Below, piece after piece: positions 9,028-16,546 of a DNA stretch of 46,501 bases; position 1 is the first letter of the stretch; each line of letters opens with the position of its first letter. The position numbers and the translations under genes are program-made. Below the pieces are notes generated by a model. It was not told the DNA's origin and ran no database searches. It saw nothing but the letters and a program-made list of their open reading frames with translations. This DNA is from Actinomycetales bacterium (GTDB lineage: Bacteria > Actinomycetota > Actinomycetes > Actinomycetales > Dermatophilaceae), in contig JAAYCP010000062.1 of the NCBI GenBank assembly GCA_012729695.1, positions 1-46,501 of the forward strand. Direction: 5' to 3'.

Positions 9028-9924
9028 CTAGCGGGTCAGCATGCGGTTCAACGCCAGACGCACCCGCTCTGCATCCTCGCGGTACTTGACCGCGACGCCG
9101 AGGGTTGCTGCGGCGTTCTCCACGTCGAGCTCTCGGGCGCCGAGCTCGGTCAGCGCCCGGGCCCAGTCGAGGGTCTCGGCGATGCCCGGCGGCTTGAGGA
9201 GGTTCTCCTCGGCCCGGATGGCATGGGTGGCGCGCACGACCTGCTCGGCGAGAGCGGCCGGCACCTCCGGCGCCCGTACGGCGACGATCTCGAGCTCCCG
9301 CTCGAGGCCGGGGTGCTCGAGCCAGTGGTAGAGGCAGCGGCGCTTGAGGGCGTCATGCAGCTCGCGGGTGCGGTTCGAGGTGAGCACGACGACCGGAGGA
9401 GTGCTTGCGGAGACGGTGCCGAGCTCGGGGATCGTGACCTGCCAGGTCGAGAGGACCTCGAGGAGGAAGGCCTCGAACTCGTCGTCGGCCCGGTCGATCT
9501 CGTCGATGAGCAGGACGACCGGCGCGTCCCGCAACGCCTTGAGGATCGGGCGGGCCAGGAGGAACCGCTCGTCGAAGAGCTGGCCCTCGATCTGGTCCAG
9601 GTCCGGACCGCTCCCCTCGCGGGCGGTCGCCTCGACGGCGCGCAGGTGCAGGATCTGGCGGGGGAAGTCCCAGTCGTAGAGCGCCTGGGTGGCATCGATG
9701 CCCTCGTAGCACTGCAGCCGGACGAGCGGCAGGTCGAGGGCCTGGGCCAGCGCCTCCGCGAGCGCCGTCTTACCGGTGCCGGGCTCACCCTCCATGAGGA
9801 GCGGACGGGACAGTCGCAGGCTGAGCCAGGCCACCGTCGACAGCTCCGGGCTGGAGAGGTAGCCGGTGGCTCCGAGTGCTGCCTCCAGCTCGGCAGCCGA
9901 CGCATACGCCTCACGGGGATCCAT
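9028..9924 (-). CDS. MoxR family AAA+ ATPase, CoxD-like
   Basis: A 298-residue AAA+ ATPase with Walker A GEPGTGKT at 46-53, Walker B VVLLIDEIDRAD at about 136-147, a sensor asparagine in VVLTSNRTREL, and an arginine-finger segment (LKRRCLYHW). It is the ATPase partner of the adjacent VWA protein and a probable chaperone for active-site assembly of the Mo-hydroxylase. ATG 9924 is chosen because homologues start close to it and a -10-like CAGAGT sits 6 bp upstream. An in-frame extension upstream would run into the next gene and has no family support. Confidence 0.88.
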   Translation of the reverse strand: MDPREAYASAAELEAALGATGYLSSPELSTVAWLSLRLSRPLLMEGEPGTGKTALAEALAQALDLPLVRLQCYEGIDATQALYDWDFPRQILHLRAVEATAREGSGPDLDQIEGQLFDERFLLARPILKALRDAPVVLLIDEIDRADDEFEAFLLEVLSTWQVTIPELGTVSASTPPVVVLTSNRTRELHDALKRRCLYHWLEHPGLERELEIVAVRAPEVPAALAEQVVRATHAIRAEENLLKPPGIAETLDWARALTELGARELDVENAAATLGVAVKYREDAERVRLALNRMLTR

Positions 9925-9958
9925 GGGCCAACTCTGCCATGTCTGCCCAGGCGGTCCG

Positions 9959-10450
9959 CTAGAGCCGGACCTCGCGAGGGCTGGACGTCCCCTGGAGCAG
10001 TCCCTCCATCGCCGAGCGCATGCCGGTCGGGATCGGGGTGGGCCGCCGAGTCGTCCGGTCCACGAACACGTGGACGAAGGTGCCCTCGGCCACGAGCATG
10101 CCGTCACCGCGGGTCATGGCCAGCTCCCACGTGACGCTCGAGGTTCCCAGCTTCCCCACCCGCAGCCCGATCATCATCGTGTCCGGGTACTCGACCGAGG
10201 CGAGGTAGCGGCAGCCCGACTCGACACACAGGCCGATCGGAGCATCCCCGTCGGGCCCGATGACCAGCCCCGCGTGGTCGATCATCCACGCGTTGATGAC
10301 GGTGTCCATCGCCATGTAGTGGACCGTGTTGTTGACGTGCCCGTAGATGTCGTTGTCGTTCCACCGGGTGGGGAACAGCACCCGGTGCGGGTAGTCGGTC
10401 AGCGCGTCCGCGGGCTCAGGCAGCAGGTCCGAAGAGGGCATGGCCGACAT
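9959..10450 (-). CDS. Acyl-CoA thioesterase, hotdog fold (4HBT type)
   Basis: A 163-residue protein with the 4-hydroxybenzoyl-CoA thioesterase motif RWNDNDIYGHVNN followed by YMAMDT near residues 29-50, where the Asp/Asn and Gly-His-Val-Asn-Asn form the usual active-site loop. It would hydrolyse acyl-CoA thioesters in the cytoplasm; the chain or substrate is unknown. A second in-frame ATG four codons in (MPSS) is an alternative start. It lies 34 bp upstream of the moxR gene on the same strand, so it could be transcribed with it. Confidence 0.82.
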   Translation of the reverse strand: MSAMPSSDLLPEPADALTDYPHRVLFPTRWNDNDIYGHVNNTVHYMAMDTVINAWMIDHAGLVIGPDGDAPIGLCVESGCRYLASVEYPDTMMIGLRVGKLGTSSVTWELAMTRGDGMLVAEGTFVHVFVDRTTRRPTPIPTGMRSAMEGLLQGTSSPREVRL

Positions 10451-10501
10451 CCTGCCACCGTGACCGTCCTACCTACCTCCAGGCACGAGCCCCAGACATG
10501 A

Positions 10502-10539
10502 CGAAGGGCCCCGCACCTAAGTCGGTGCGAGGCCCTTCG
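10502..10539 (-). terminator. Strong hairpin downstream of tRNA-Tyr
   Basis: The arms GAAGGGCC-CCGCACC and GGTGCGA-GGCCCTTC pair around a short TAAGTC loop, giving a G+C-rich stem of about 15 bp. It lies just beyond the 3' end of the minus-strand tRNA-Tyr gene, before the thioesterase gene. There is no long T-tract, as is common in actinobacteria. Confidence 0.75.
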
Positions 10540-10548
10540 GCACGTGGG

Positions 10549-10629
10549 TGGCAGGTGAAGGATTCGAACCTTCGTAGCTTTCGCGACGGATTTACAGTCC
10601 GCTTCCATTGGCCGCTCGGACAACCTGCC
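10549..10629 (-). tRNA. tRNA-Tyr (GTA anticodon)
   Basis: On the minus strand the gene starts GGCAGGT at 10629 and closes with ACCTGCC plus discriminator A at 10549. The anticodon loop CTGTAAA gives GTA. The T loop TTCGAAT is present. A long variable arm between the anticodon stem and the T arm makes it a class II tRNA, as expected for bacterial tRNA-Tyr. No CCA is encoded. A TATCCT-like -10 box lies about 13 bp upstream. Confidence 0.95.
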
Positions 10630-10711
10630 TGGTGCGCGTGACAGGATAGCAAGTCGACGGGGCTCGGGCTAAATCGAGCTCCGAGAAGGACCTTGACCAC
10701 CACAATCGACA

Positions 10712-10753
10712 ACCCCGACCAATCAGACCCCGACCAATCAAGACCCCGACCAA
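10712..10753 (+). repeat. Three short direct repeats in the yajQ leader
   Basis: The unit ACCCCGACCAATCA(A)G occurs at 10712-10726 and 10727-10742, with a third truncated copy (ACCCCGACCAAG) at 10743-10753. The third copy runs into the GAGGAG ribosome binding site of yajQ. The function is unknown. Confidence 0.7.
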
Positions 10754-10766
10754 GAGGAGTGGCCCC

Positions 10767-11264
10767 GTGGCCGACAGCAGCTTCGACATCGTCAGCAAGT
10801 TTGACAAGCAGGAGGTCGCGAACGCCGTGAACTCCGCGGCGAAGGAGATCGCCAACCGCTATGACTTCAAGGACGTCGGCGCCCGCGTCGAGCTCGTCGG
10901 CGACTCGGTGATCAAGATGGAGGCCAACAGCGAGGACCGCTGCAAGGCCATCCTCGACGTCGTGCAGACGTGGCTGGTCAGGCGCGGGGTGTCGCTCAAG
11001 CACCTCGACGTCCCGGAGGCGGGGCCGCGTCTCTCCGGCAAGGAGTACAAGCTCGACGTCCCCCTCAAGGAGGGCATCTCCTCGGAGAACGCCAAGAAGG
11101 TCACCAAGATCATCCGCGACGAGGGACCGAAGTCGGTCAAGACCCAGATCCAGGGTGACGAGATCCGGGTGACGAGCAAGTCCCGTGACGACCTGCAGGC
11201 CGTCCAGCGCCTCCTCAAGGAGAAGGACCTCGACTTCGCGGTGAGCTTCACGAACTACCGCTGA
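10767..11264 (+). CDS. yajQ: YajQ family nucleotide (cyclic di-GMP)-binding protein
   Basis: A 165-residue protein of normal family length, with the near-universal N-terminus SSFDIVSKFDKQEVANA, the central NRYDFK segment, the LIKMEAN-like strand and the C-terminal DLDFAVSFTNYR. YajQ proteins have two ferredoxin-like domains; some bind cyclic di-GMP and act with a transcription factor, others are of unclear role. The start is GTG 10767, with GAGGAG about 8 bp upstream. The leader contains three short direct repeats. It is monocistronic, with divergent tRNA-Tyr upstream and an MFS gene 121 bp downstream. Confidence 0.95.
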   Translation: MADSSFDIVSKFDKQEVANAVNSAAKEIANRYDFKDVGARVELVGDSVIKMEANSEDRCKAILDVVQTWLVRRGVSLKHLDVPEAGPRLSGKEYKLDVPLKEGISSENAKKVTKIIRDEGPKSVKTQIQGDEIRVTSKSRDDLQAVQRLLKEKDLDFAVSFTNYR

Positions 11265-11385
11265 GGACGCGCCGCGCCGGGAGCCGCTCATCCGCAGCCG
11301 CCGGACCTGCGCCCACCCAGCAGCCACCAGCCCGCACCCGTCTGAGAGACCCTGTTCTGAAGAGACCCTGCCGATCCGAGACGCG

Positions 11386-12711
11386 ATGACCGCTGACTCA
11401 CGCCCGACCCGTGCCGAGCGCATGGGGCGCCTGCCCTACACCCGGAAGCACACCCGGGTCCTCGTGGGCTCGGGGATGGGGTGGGCCCTGGACGCGATGG
11501 ACGTCGGGCTCATCTCCTTCGTCGGCCTGGCGATCGCCACCCAGTGGGACCTGACACCCACCCAGCAGTCCTGGCTGCTCTCGATCGGGTTCGTCGGGAT
11601 GGCCATCGGGGCGACGGCGGGCGGGATGCTGGCCGATCGCTTCGGCCGTCGCACCGTCTTCGCCGCGACGCTCGTCGTCTACGGTCTGGCCACCGGCGCC
11701 TCTGCCCTGGTCACCGGGCTGGCGGTGCTGCTGCTCCTGCGCTTCGTCGTCGGTCTGGGGCTGGGGGCCGAGCTCCCCGTCGCCTCGACGCTCGTGAGCG
11801 AGCTGTCCCCGACCCGCATCCGGGGCCGGCTCGTCGTCATCCTCGAGTCCTTCTGGGCGCTCGGCTGGATCCTCGCCGCCCTCATCGGCTTCCTCGTCGT
11901 GCCGCGCTCGGACAACGGGTGGCGGTGGGCGTTCGCGGTCGGGCTGATCCCGGCGATCTACGCCACCGTCATCCGCTGGCGGCTGCCGGAGTCCCCGCTC
12001 TTCCTCGAGCGCCGTGGCCGCACCGAGGAGGCCGAGACCGTCGTCCGGTCCTTCGAGATCTCGGCAGGGGTGCCGCACGAGGAGAGCCGCCCCCTGCCCC
12101 CGACCCCGCCGAAGCGCACCGGCGAGCTCTGGTCCCCCGCATACCGGGTCCGCACGGCGGGCATCTGGATCGTGTGGTTCTGCGTCAACTTCTCGTACTA
12201 CGGCGCCTTCATCTGGCTGCCGACGCTGCTCTACTCCCAGGGGTTCGACCTGGTCCGCTCGTTCGGGTACACGCTGATCATCACCCTCGCCCAGCTGCCG
12301 GGGTATGCGGTGGCCGCCTTCCTCGTCGAGGTCTGGGGTCGCCGGGCGACCCTCGCGACCTTCCTCGTCGGCTCGGCTATCGCCGCGACCGCGTTCGGGC
12401 TGTCGGGTGCCGTGTGGCAGATCCTGCTCGCGGGCTGCGCGCTGTCCTTCTTCAACCTTGGCGCGTGGGGCGCTCTGTATGCGGTGACGCCGGAGATCTA
12501 TCCCACGACCGTGCGCGGGGCCGGTGCCGGCGCGGCCGCCGGCTTCGGCCGGCTCGCCTCCATCGCGGCTCCGCTGCTCGTCCCCGTTGTCCTGGCGGCC
12601 TGGAGCAGCTCGGCCCTCTTCGCCCTTTTCGGGGTGGCCTTCGTGATCGGCGCGGCCGCCGCATACCTCCTGCTGCCGGAACAGGCCGGCGAGCGCCTCG
12701 ACCCGACCTGA
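11386..12711 (+). CDS. MFS transporter, NiaP/aromatic-acid-porter-like
   Basis: A 441-residue membrane protein with about twelve hydrophobic segments. Motif A of the major facilitator superfamily is visible as GGMLADRFGRR near residues 79-89, and an RRATLATFL copy appears in the second half. The first helix reads GWALDAMDVGLISF, which resembles niacin transporter NiaP (YceI) and other metabolite:H+ symporters; a central loop, HEESRPLPPTPPKR, separates the halves. The substrate is not deducible: nicotinate, aromatic acids or other organic acids are all possible. The leader has a repeated AGAGACCCTG at 11345 and 11360. A bidirectional terminator follows. Confidence 0.85.
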   Translation: MTADSRPTRAERMGRLPYTRKHTRVLVGSGMGWALDAMDVGLISFVGLAIATQWDLTPTQQSWLLSIGFVGMAIGATAGGMLADRFGRRTVFAATLVVYGLATGASALVTGLAVLLLLRFVVGLGLGAELPVASTLVSELSPTRIRGRLVVILESFWALGWILAALIGFLVVPRSDNGWRWAFAVGLIPAIYATVIRWRLPESPLFLERRGRTEEAETVVRSFEISAGVPHEESRPLPPTPPKRTGELWSPAYRVRTAGIWIVWFCVNFSYYGAFIWLPTLLYSQGFDLVRSFGYTLIITLAQLPGYAVAAFLVEVWGRRATLATFLVGSAIAATAFGLSGAVWQILLAGCALSFFNLGAWGALYAVTPEIYPTTVRGAGAGAAAGFGRLASIAAPLLVPVVLAAWSSSALFALFGVAFVIGAAAAYLLLPEQAGERLDPT

Positions 12712-12757
12712 CCGACGCTCCGCCGGCGAGGGCACGCCAGAGACCCCTGCACAACGC

Positions 12758-12793
12758 GAGAGCGCCCCGACCCGGGTGGGTCAGGGCGCTCTC
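12758..12793. terminator. Bidirectional terminator between the MFS gene and rpmG
   Basis: A long stem is formed by GAGAGCGCCC-C-GACCC and GGGTC-A-GGGCGCTCTC around a four-base loop. It lies between two convergent genes, 46 bp after the MFS stop and 32 bp after the rpmG stop, and can serve both. Confidence 0.8.
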
Positions 12794-12825
12794 GTCGTCC
12801 GCGCGTCGCCGCGGGACGGGCAACG

Positions 12826-12996
12826 TCAGCGGGTCTCGCGGTGCGGGGTGTGCTTCCTGCAGCGGGGGCAGAACTTCGCCAGCTCGAGCCGGTCGGGGTC
12901 GTTGCGGCGGTTCTTCTTCGTGATGTAGTTGCGCTCCTTGCAGTCCGTGCACGCAAGAGTGATCTTGGGGCGGACGTCGAGGGACTTCTTAGCCAT
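12826..12996 (-). CDS. rpmG: 50S ribosomal protein L33, zinc-binding form
   Basis: A 56-residue ribosomal protein, [20 protein letters not shown] onwards, ending in HTPHRETR. Cysteines at 16, 19, 43 and 46 form two CxxC pairs, so this is the zinc-containing (C+) L33 paralogue and not a zinc-independent form. Two tRNA genes precede it on the same strand, the usual actinobacterial arrangement of tRNA-Thr, tRNA-Met and rpmG. In mycobacteria this cluster leads into hadABC; here it is followed only by a terminator and a convergent MFS gene. Confidence 0.96.
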   Translation of the reverse strand: MAKKSLDVRPKITLACTDCKERNYITKKNRRNDPDRLELAKFCPRCRKHTPHRETR

Positions 12997-13143
12997 CGGG
13001 GGCAACCTGCTCTTTCGGAACCTTTAACGAATGGTGTGCGCGTGCGGGACCACGCGGGCACAAGGATCAATGCTACGCCTCGGGAGGGTCTACGAAGAAA
13101 TCTGCATGAGAGATCCTCGAGACAACCCGTAGGACGGATCCAG

Positions 13144-13217
13144 TAGCGGGAGCGGGGCTCGATCCCGCGACCTCACGATTATGAGTCGTGCGCTCTAACC
13201 AGCTGAGCTATCCCGCC
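13144..13217 (-). tRNA. tRNA-Met (CAT anticodon), elongator type
   Basis: The minus-strand 5' end is GGCGGGA at 13217; the acceptor closes with TCCCGCT (a terminal G-U pair) and discriminator A at 13144. The loop CTCATAA gives anticodon CAT. The D arm and TTCGAGC-type T loop region are present. The position between tRNA-Thr and rpmG points to elongator Met. A lysidine-modified tRNA-Ile2 also reads CAT and cannot be fully excluded from sequence alone. Confidence 0.93.
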
Positions 13218-13272
13218 GTGGGCCCGCCGAACAGCTGGCCGGCGCCGTGCACAGCGCGACCGGGCGGACCGG

Positions 13273-13345
13273 AGCCCCCTGTCGGAATCGAACCGACGAC
13301 CTTTTCCTTACCATGGAAACGCTCTGCCGACTGAGCTAAGGGGGC
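13273..13345 (-). tRNA. tRNA-Thr (GGT anticodon)
   Basis: The acceptor stem GCCCCCT/AGGGGGC is perfect, with the 5' end at 13345 and the discriminator at 13273. The anticodon stem TTTCC/GGAAA encloses a loop with GGT, which reads Thr. The T loop GTTCGATTC is present. CCA is not encoded. It lies upstream of tRNA-Met and rpmG on the same strand and is probably co-transcribed. Confidence 0.95.
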
Positions 13346-13347
13346 GT

Positions 13348-13368
13348 GCCCGCAGGCGAACTGCGGGC
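13348..13368 (-). other. Hairpin immediately 5' of tRNA-Thr, with a possible promoter at 13377-13382
   Basis: The arms GCCCGCA and TGCGGGC form a perfect 7-bp stem with a 7-base loop, only two bases from the 5' end of tRNA-Thr. On the minus strand TAATCT at 13377-13382 could be the -10 box of the tRNA/rpmG unit, which would put the hairpin in the transcript leader. It could instead be a weak terminator for aroQ. Confidence 0.4.
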
Positions 13369-13427
13369 GCCGAATGAGATTACACGAGCGGGGCGCCAGT
13401 CATGAAATCGCGGGGTCCTCGAGCCGC

Positions 13428-13892
13428 TCAGTGCTTGTGCGGCACGCCCTCGCGGCTGATGACGAGCTCGATCGCCTCGACGTAGCCGCGCGGGCCGTGG
13501 CCGACGATGACGTGGTCCGCGACGTCGCTGATGAAGGAGAAGTGGCGGAACTCCTCTCGCTGGTGGATGTCCGTGAGGTGGACCTCGACGATCGTCCCCT
13601 CGACCGCGGCCAGGGCGTCCCGGATGGCGACGGAGGTATGCGTCCAGCCGCCCGCGTTGATGACCACCCCGTCCGCGGAGTGGCGCACCTCCTGGATCCA
13701 GTCGATCATCACGCCCTCGTGGTTGGTCTGCCGGAAGTCCAGGTCGTGGCCGCCCCGCTCGGCACACTCCCGGCACATCGCCTCGACGTCCGCGAGGGTG
13801 GCGTGCCCGTAGATCTCGGGCTGACGCTCCCCCAGCAGGTTGAGGTTGGGTCCGTTGAGGACGACGATCGTGGGCCGCGGGTGCTCGGACAT
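13428..13892 (-). CDS. aroQ: 3-dehydroquinate dehydratase, type II
   Basis: A 154-residue type II dehydroquinase of normal length, catalysing the third step of the shikimate pathway. Expected residues are visible: NGPNLNLLG at 13-21, R23 and Y28 of the flexible lid (GERQPEIYG), N79 and H85 in INAGGWTHTS, H105 (EVH), and R116 in REEFR. The INAGG-THTS wording matches actinobacterial enzymes such as the M. tuberculosis protein. It stands alone here, away from other aro genes, and is divergent from the gene at 13932. AAGATT lies 6 bp before the start and may be a -10 box. Confidence 0.95.
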   Translation of the reverse strand: MSEHPRPTIVVLNGPNLNLLGERQPEIYGHATLADVEAMCRECAERGGHDLDFRQTNHEGVMIDWIQEVRHSADGVVINAGGWTHTSVAIRDALAAVEGTIVEVHLTDIHQREEFRHFSFISDVADHVIVGHGPRGYVEAIELVISREGVPHKH

Positions 13893-13931
13893 GCCCCCAA
13901 TCTTGGCCGATCGCCTGAGAGAGTGTGCGCT

Positions 13932-14441
13932 ATGTCGTCATCGTCACCCATTCCGTTCCCGACGCTGGAGCAGGTGCGCCAGCTCCCGTCGCGCTACTCG
14001 CTCGTGGTTCCGGACAGCTTCACCGACGGCAACGGGCACATGAACATCGCCCGCTACATGCAGATCCACAGCGACGGCGGCTGGGCGTACTTCGAGGACC
14101 TCGGCCTCTCCGAGGAGACCGCGCGGTCCGGTGGACCGACGACCTTCGACGTCGAGCACCACGTCCGCTACCGCCGGGAGGTGCACGCCGGGCACCGCGT
14201 CTCGGTCCATGTCCGCCTCGTCGGCCGCACCGAGCGGGCGCTGCACTCCGTGCAGTTCCTCGTCAACGAGACGACCGCCGAGGTCGCGAACTCGCACGAG
14301 GCCATGTCGCTCGCCGTCGACCTGGCGACCCGGAAGATCAGCACCATCCCCGAGGACATCGCCGCGCTGCTCGACGCCCGGATCGCCCAGGACGCCGCAC
14401 TGGAGTGGGAGGCGCCGTTGTGCCTCTCGCTCAAGCGGTAG
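13932..14441 (+). CDS. Hotdog-fold thioesterase-like protein
   Basis: A 169-residue protein with a hotdog motif near residues 34-50: DGNGHMNIARYMQIHSDGGWAYF, where the HMN segment corresponds to the active-site loop of 4HBT-type thioesterases. The C-terminal half shows the usual strand-rich pattern (VRLVGRTERALHSVQFLVN). The substrate is unknown. It is the first gene of a rightward group (thioesterase, VOC, metal receptor, two SDRs) and begins 39 bp from the divergent aroQ. Confidence 0.72.
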   Translation: MSSSSPIPFPTLEQVRQLPSRYSLVVPDSFTDGNGHMNIARYMQIHSDGGWAYFEDLGLSEETARSGGPTTFDVEHHVRYRREVHAGHRVSVHVRLVGRTERALHSVQFLVNETTAEVANSHEAMSLAVDLATRKISTIPEDIAALLDARIAQDAALEWEAPLCLSLKR

Positions 14442-14500
14442 CGAGCCTGCTGCCAGTTCCTCTCGCCCCATTTCCCCTCGCGCGGTCGTGCGCCGAGGAC

Positions 14501-14506
14501 TACGGT
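14501..14506 (+). promoter_or_regulatory. -10 box (TACGGT) for the leaderless start at 14513
   Basis: TACGGT ends 6 bp before ATG 14513. This spacing favours 14513 over the second in-frame ATG at 14519. Confidence 0.45.
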
Positions 14507-14512
14507 CGATGG

Positions 14513-14917
14513 ATGGCTATGCGCTGGTACTCCGTCGTCGTCGACTGCAATGACTTTGCCGCCCAGGCGCGCTGGTGGGCGGAGACCCTTGACTACTTCG
14601 TCGTCTTCGAGTCCGAGGACGAGGCCGCGATCATCCCGCGCTGGGCCTCGGTCGAGCCGATGGAGGACCTCGAGGCGTTCCGCAAGCAGCCCCAGGGCCT
14701 GGTCTTCGTCAAGGTCCCCGAGGGCAAGACCGTGAAGAACCGGCTGCACATCGACCTCGCCCCGCACACGAGCGAGGACCGGGACGCCGAGATCGCCAGG
14801 CTGCTCGAGCGTGGCGCGACGAGGGTCGATGTGGGGCAGGGATCGGACGTCAGCTGGACCGTGCTGGCCGACCCGGAGGGCAACGAGTTCTGCGTGCTCT
14901 CGGCTCGCAACCTGTAG
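14513..14917 (+). CDS. VOC family (glyoxalase-like) protein
   Basis: A 134-residue single-module VOC protein beginning MAMRWYSVVVDCNDF and ending VLADPEGNEFCVLSARNL, the hallmark last strand of this superfamily (DPEGN-FC) with the usual C-terminal metal-ligand region. HIDLAP in the middle carries a candidate metal-binding histidine. Members range from glyoxalases to antibiotic-binding proteins, so no substrate is assigned. The start choice rests on the TACGGT box 6 bp upstream. The next gene begins 8 bp after its stop. Confidence 0.82.
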   Translation: MAMRWYSVVVDCNDFAAQARWWAETLDYFVVFESEDEAAIIPRWASVEPMEDLEAFRKQPQGLVFVKVPEGKTVKNRLHIDLAPHTSEDRDAEIARLLERGATRVDVGQGSDVSWTVLADPEGNEFCVLSARNL

Positions 14918-14924
14918 CTCGTCC

Positions 14925-15701
14925 GTGCGGACCATCGCCGACGACCTGGGCCGGGAGTGCCGTCTGCCCGAGGGACCCGTCACCCGGGTCGTCTCGCTCG
15001 TCCCGTCCCTCACCGAGGCCCTGGCCGCGACCCGCCCGGAGGCTCTGGTCGGCGCCACGGACTGGTGCACCCACCCGGCCGATCTGGCCGTGACCAGGGT
15101 GCGTGGGACGAAGAACCCGAACCTCGAGACCATCATCGAGCTGGCCCCGCAGCTGGTCGTCGCGAACAAGGAGGAGAACCGACGCGTCGACGTCGACCGC
15201 TTGCACGAGGCCGGCATCACCGTGTGGGTCACGCAGACCGAGGACGTCGTGGAGGCACTCCAGTCGATGGAGCGACTCTTCGAGGTCGCCCTCCAGTGGG
15301 GCGTGCCGCCGTGGCTCGGCACGGTCGAGCGGCTGTGGCTGCGCCGCCGACCGGCTCCGGTCGCGCGCGTCGCCGTCGCCATCTGGCGGGACCCGTGGAT
15401 GGTCGTCGGCTCCTCGACCTTCACCGGCGACCTGCTCGCCCGGGCGAGGCTGGAGAACGCGTTCGCGACGCATACCGATCGCTATCCCCGGGTGGAGCTC
15501 GATGAGCTCGACCGGCCCGACCTTGACGCGGTCCTGCTGCCGGACGAGCCCTACGTCTTCACCGCCGAGGACGGACCCGAGGCGTTCGCGACCGCGCCCA
15601 CCCGGCTCGTGAGCGGCCGCCTCCTCACGTGGTACGGCCCGTCTCTCATCGAGGCGCGCACCGTCCTGGACGCTCTCGCCGACGACCTGGCCACCAGGTG
15701 A
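14925..15701 (+). CDS. Helical-backbone metal receptor / cobalamin-binding-like protein, apparently cytoplasmic
   Basis: A 258-residue protein of the class III substrate-binding fold (BtuF/TroA-like). Family features are VVSLVPSLTEAL at about 21-32, LVGATDWCTHP, and TKNPNLETIIELAPQLVVANKEENR, the typical 'G-T-NP-LE-I--L-PDLV---EEN' pattern. It has no signal peptide or lipobox at its GTG 14925 start and no ABC transporter beside it, unlike true vitamin B12 uptake receptors. Many actinobacteria encode such soluble versions; the ligand is unknown. The start lies 8 bp after the VOC stop, with no better upstream start in frame. Confidence 0.78.
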   Translation: MRTIADDLGRECRLPEGPVTRVVSLVPSLTEALAATRPEALVGATDWCTHPADLAVTRVRGTKNPNLETIIELAPQLVVANKEENRRVDVDRLHEAGITVWVTQTEDVVEALQSMERLFEVALQWGVPPWLGTVERLWLRRRPAPVARVAVAIWRDPWMVVGSSTFTGDLLARARLENAFATHTDRYPRVELDELDRPDLDAVLLPDEPYVFTAEDGPEAFATAPTRLVSGRLLTWYGPSLIEARTVLDALADDLATR

Positions 15702-15735
15702 CCCGGGGCGGGTCCGGCCGTGCTAGACAGAGCGC

Positions 15736-16545
15736 ATGAACGACGCGACAACGAGCGACAACAGCACGAGGACTGACAGCATCACGACGGGCGCCGGTGG
15801 ACGGTTCGACGGTCGGACCGCGATCGTGACGGGCGCGAGCCGGGGCATCGGCCTGGCCATCGCCCGACGCCTGGTCGACGACGGGGCGCGCGTCGCCATC
15901 ACCGCCCGCAAGCCGGAGGCGCTGGCCGAGGCGGTCGCCGAGCTCGGGCCCGAGCGGGCCATGGCGATCGCGGGCAACGCCGCCGACCCTCAGCACCAGC
16001 AGCAGGTCGTCCAGCAGGTCATCGACACCTGGGGCAGCCTGGACTTCCTCGTCAACAACACCGGGATCAACCCAGCCTACGGACCCCTGATGGACATCGA
16101 CCTCGAGGTGGCGCGCAAGATCTTCGACGTCAACGTCGTCGCGGCGCTCGCGTGGGTGCAGCACGCCCACCGCGCCTGGATGCGCGAGCACGGCGGGGCG
16201 ATCGTCAACGTCGCGAGCGTGGCCGGGCTCCGCCCCGCACCGGGGATCGCGATGTACGGCACGAGCAAGGCCGCTGTCGTCCATCTCACCGAGGAGCTCG
16301 CCTTCGAGCTCGGCCCGGACATCCGCGTGAACGCCGTGGCTCCCGCGGTGGTCAAGACCCGGTTCGCGACGGCGCTCTACGAGGGCCGGGAGGAGAAGGT
16401 CGCCGCCCGCTACCCCCTGAAGCGGCTCGGCGTCCCGGACGACATCGGCAGCGTCGTGGCCTTCCTGCTCAGTGACGACGCAGGCTGGATGACCGGCCAG
16501 ACGCTCACCATCGACGGTGGCGTCCTGCTCAATGGCGGAGCCTGA
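15736..16545 (+). CDS. SDR family oxidoreductase (FabG-like)
   Basis: A 269-residue classical short-chain dehydrogenase. The nucleotide-binding motif TGASRGIG is at 32-39. NNTG at 107-110 replaces the usual NNAG. The catalytic residues are S161 (NVASVAG), Y174 and K178 (YGTSK). The C-terminus has the PAVVKTRF and TIDGG segments typical of FabG-type enzymes. The N-terminal 25 residues (Thr/Ser-rich) precede the fold, and a shorter start is possible but not obvious. It ends 1 bp before the next SDR start. The substrate is unknown; annotators often link this group to acyl-CoA or quinone metabolism. Confidence 0.88.
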   Translation: MNDATTSDNSTRTDSITTGAGGRFDGRTAIVTGASRGIGLAIARRLVDDGARVAITARKPEALAEAVAELGPERAMAIAGNAADPQHQQQVVQQVIDTWGSLDFLVNNTGINPAYGPLMDIDLEVARKIFDVNVVAALAWVQHAHRAWMREHGGAIVNVASVAGLRPAPGIAMYGTSKAAVVHLTEELAFELGPDIRVNAVAPAVVKTRFATALYEGREEKVAARYPLKRLGVPDDIGSVVAFLLSDDAGWMTGQTLTIDGGVLLNGGA

Positions 16546-16546
16546 G

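Noticed and set aside
13428..13892. INAGGWTHTS wording in AroQ as an unusual active site
   Set aside because: Actinobacterial type II enzymes, including the M. tuberculosis one, have nearly the same segment, so it is ordinary.
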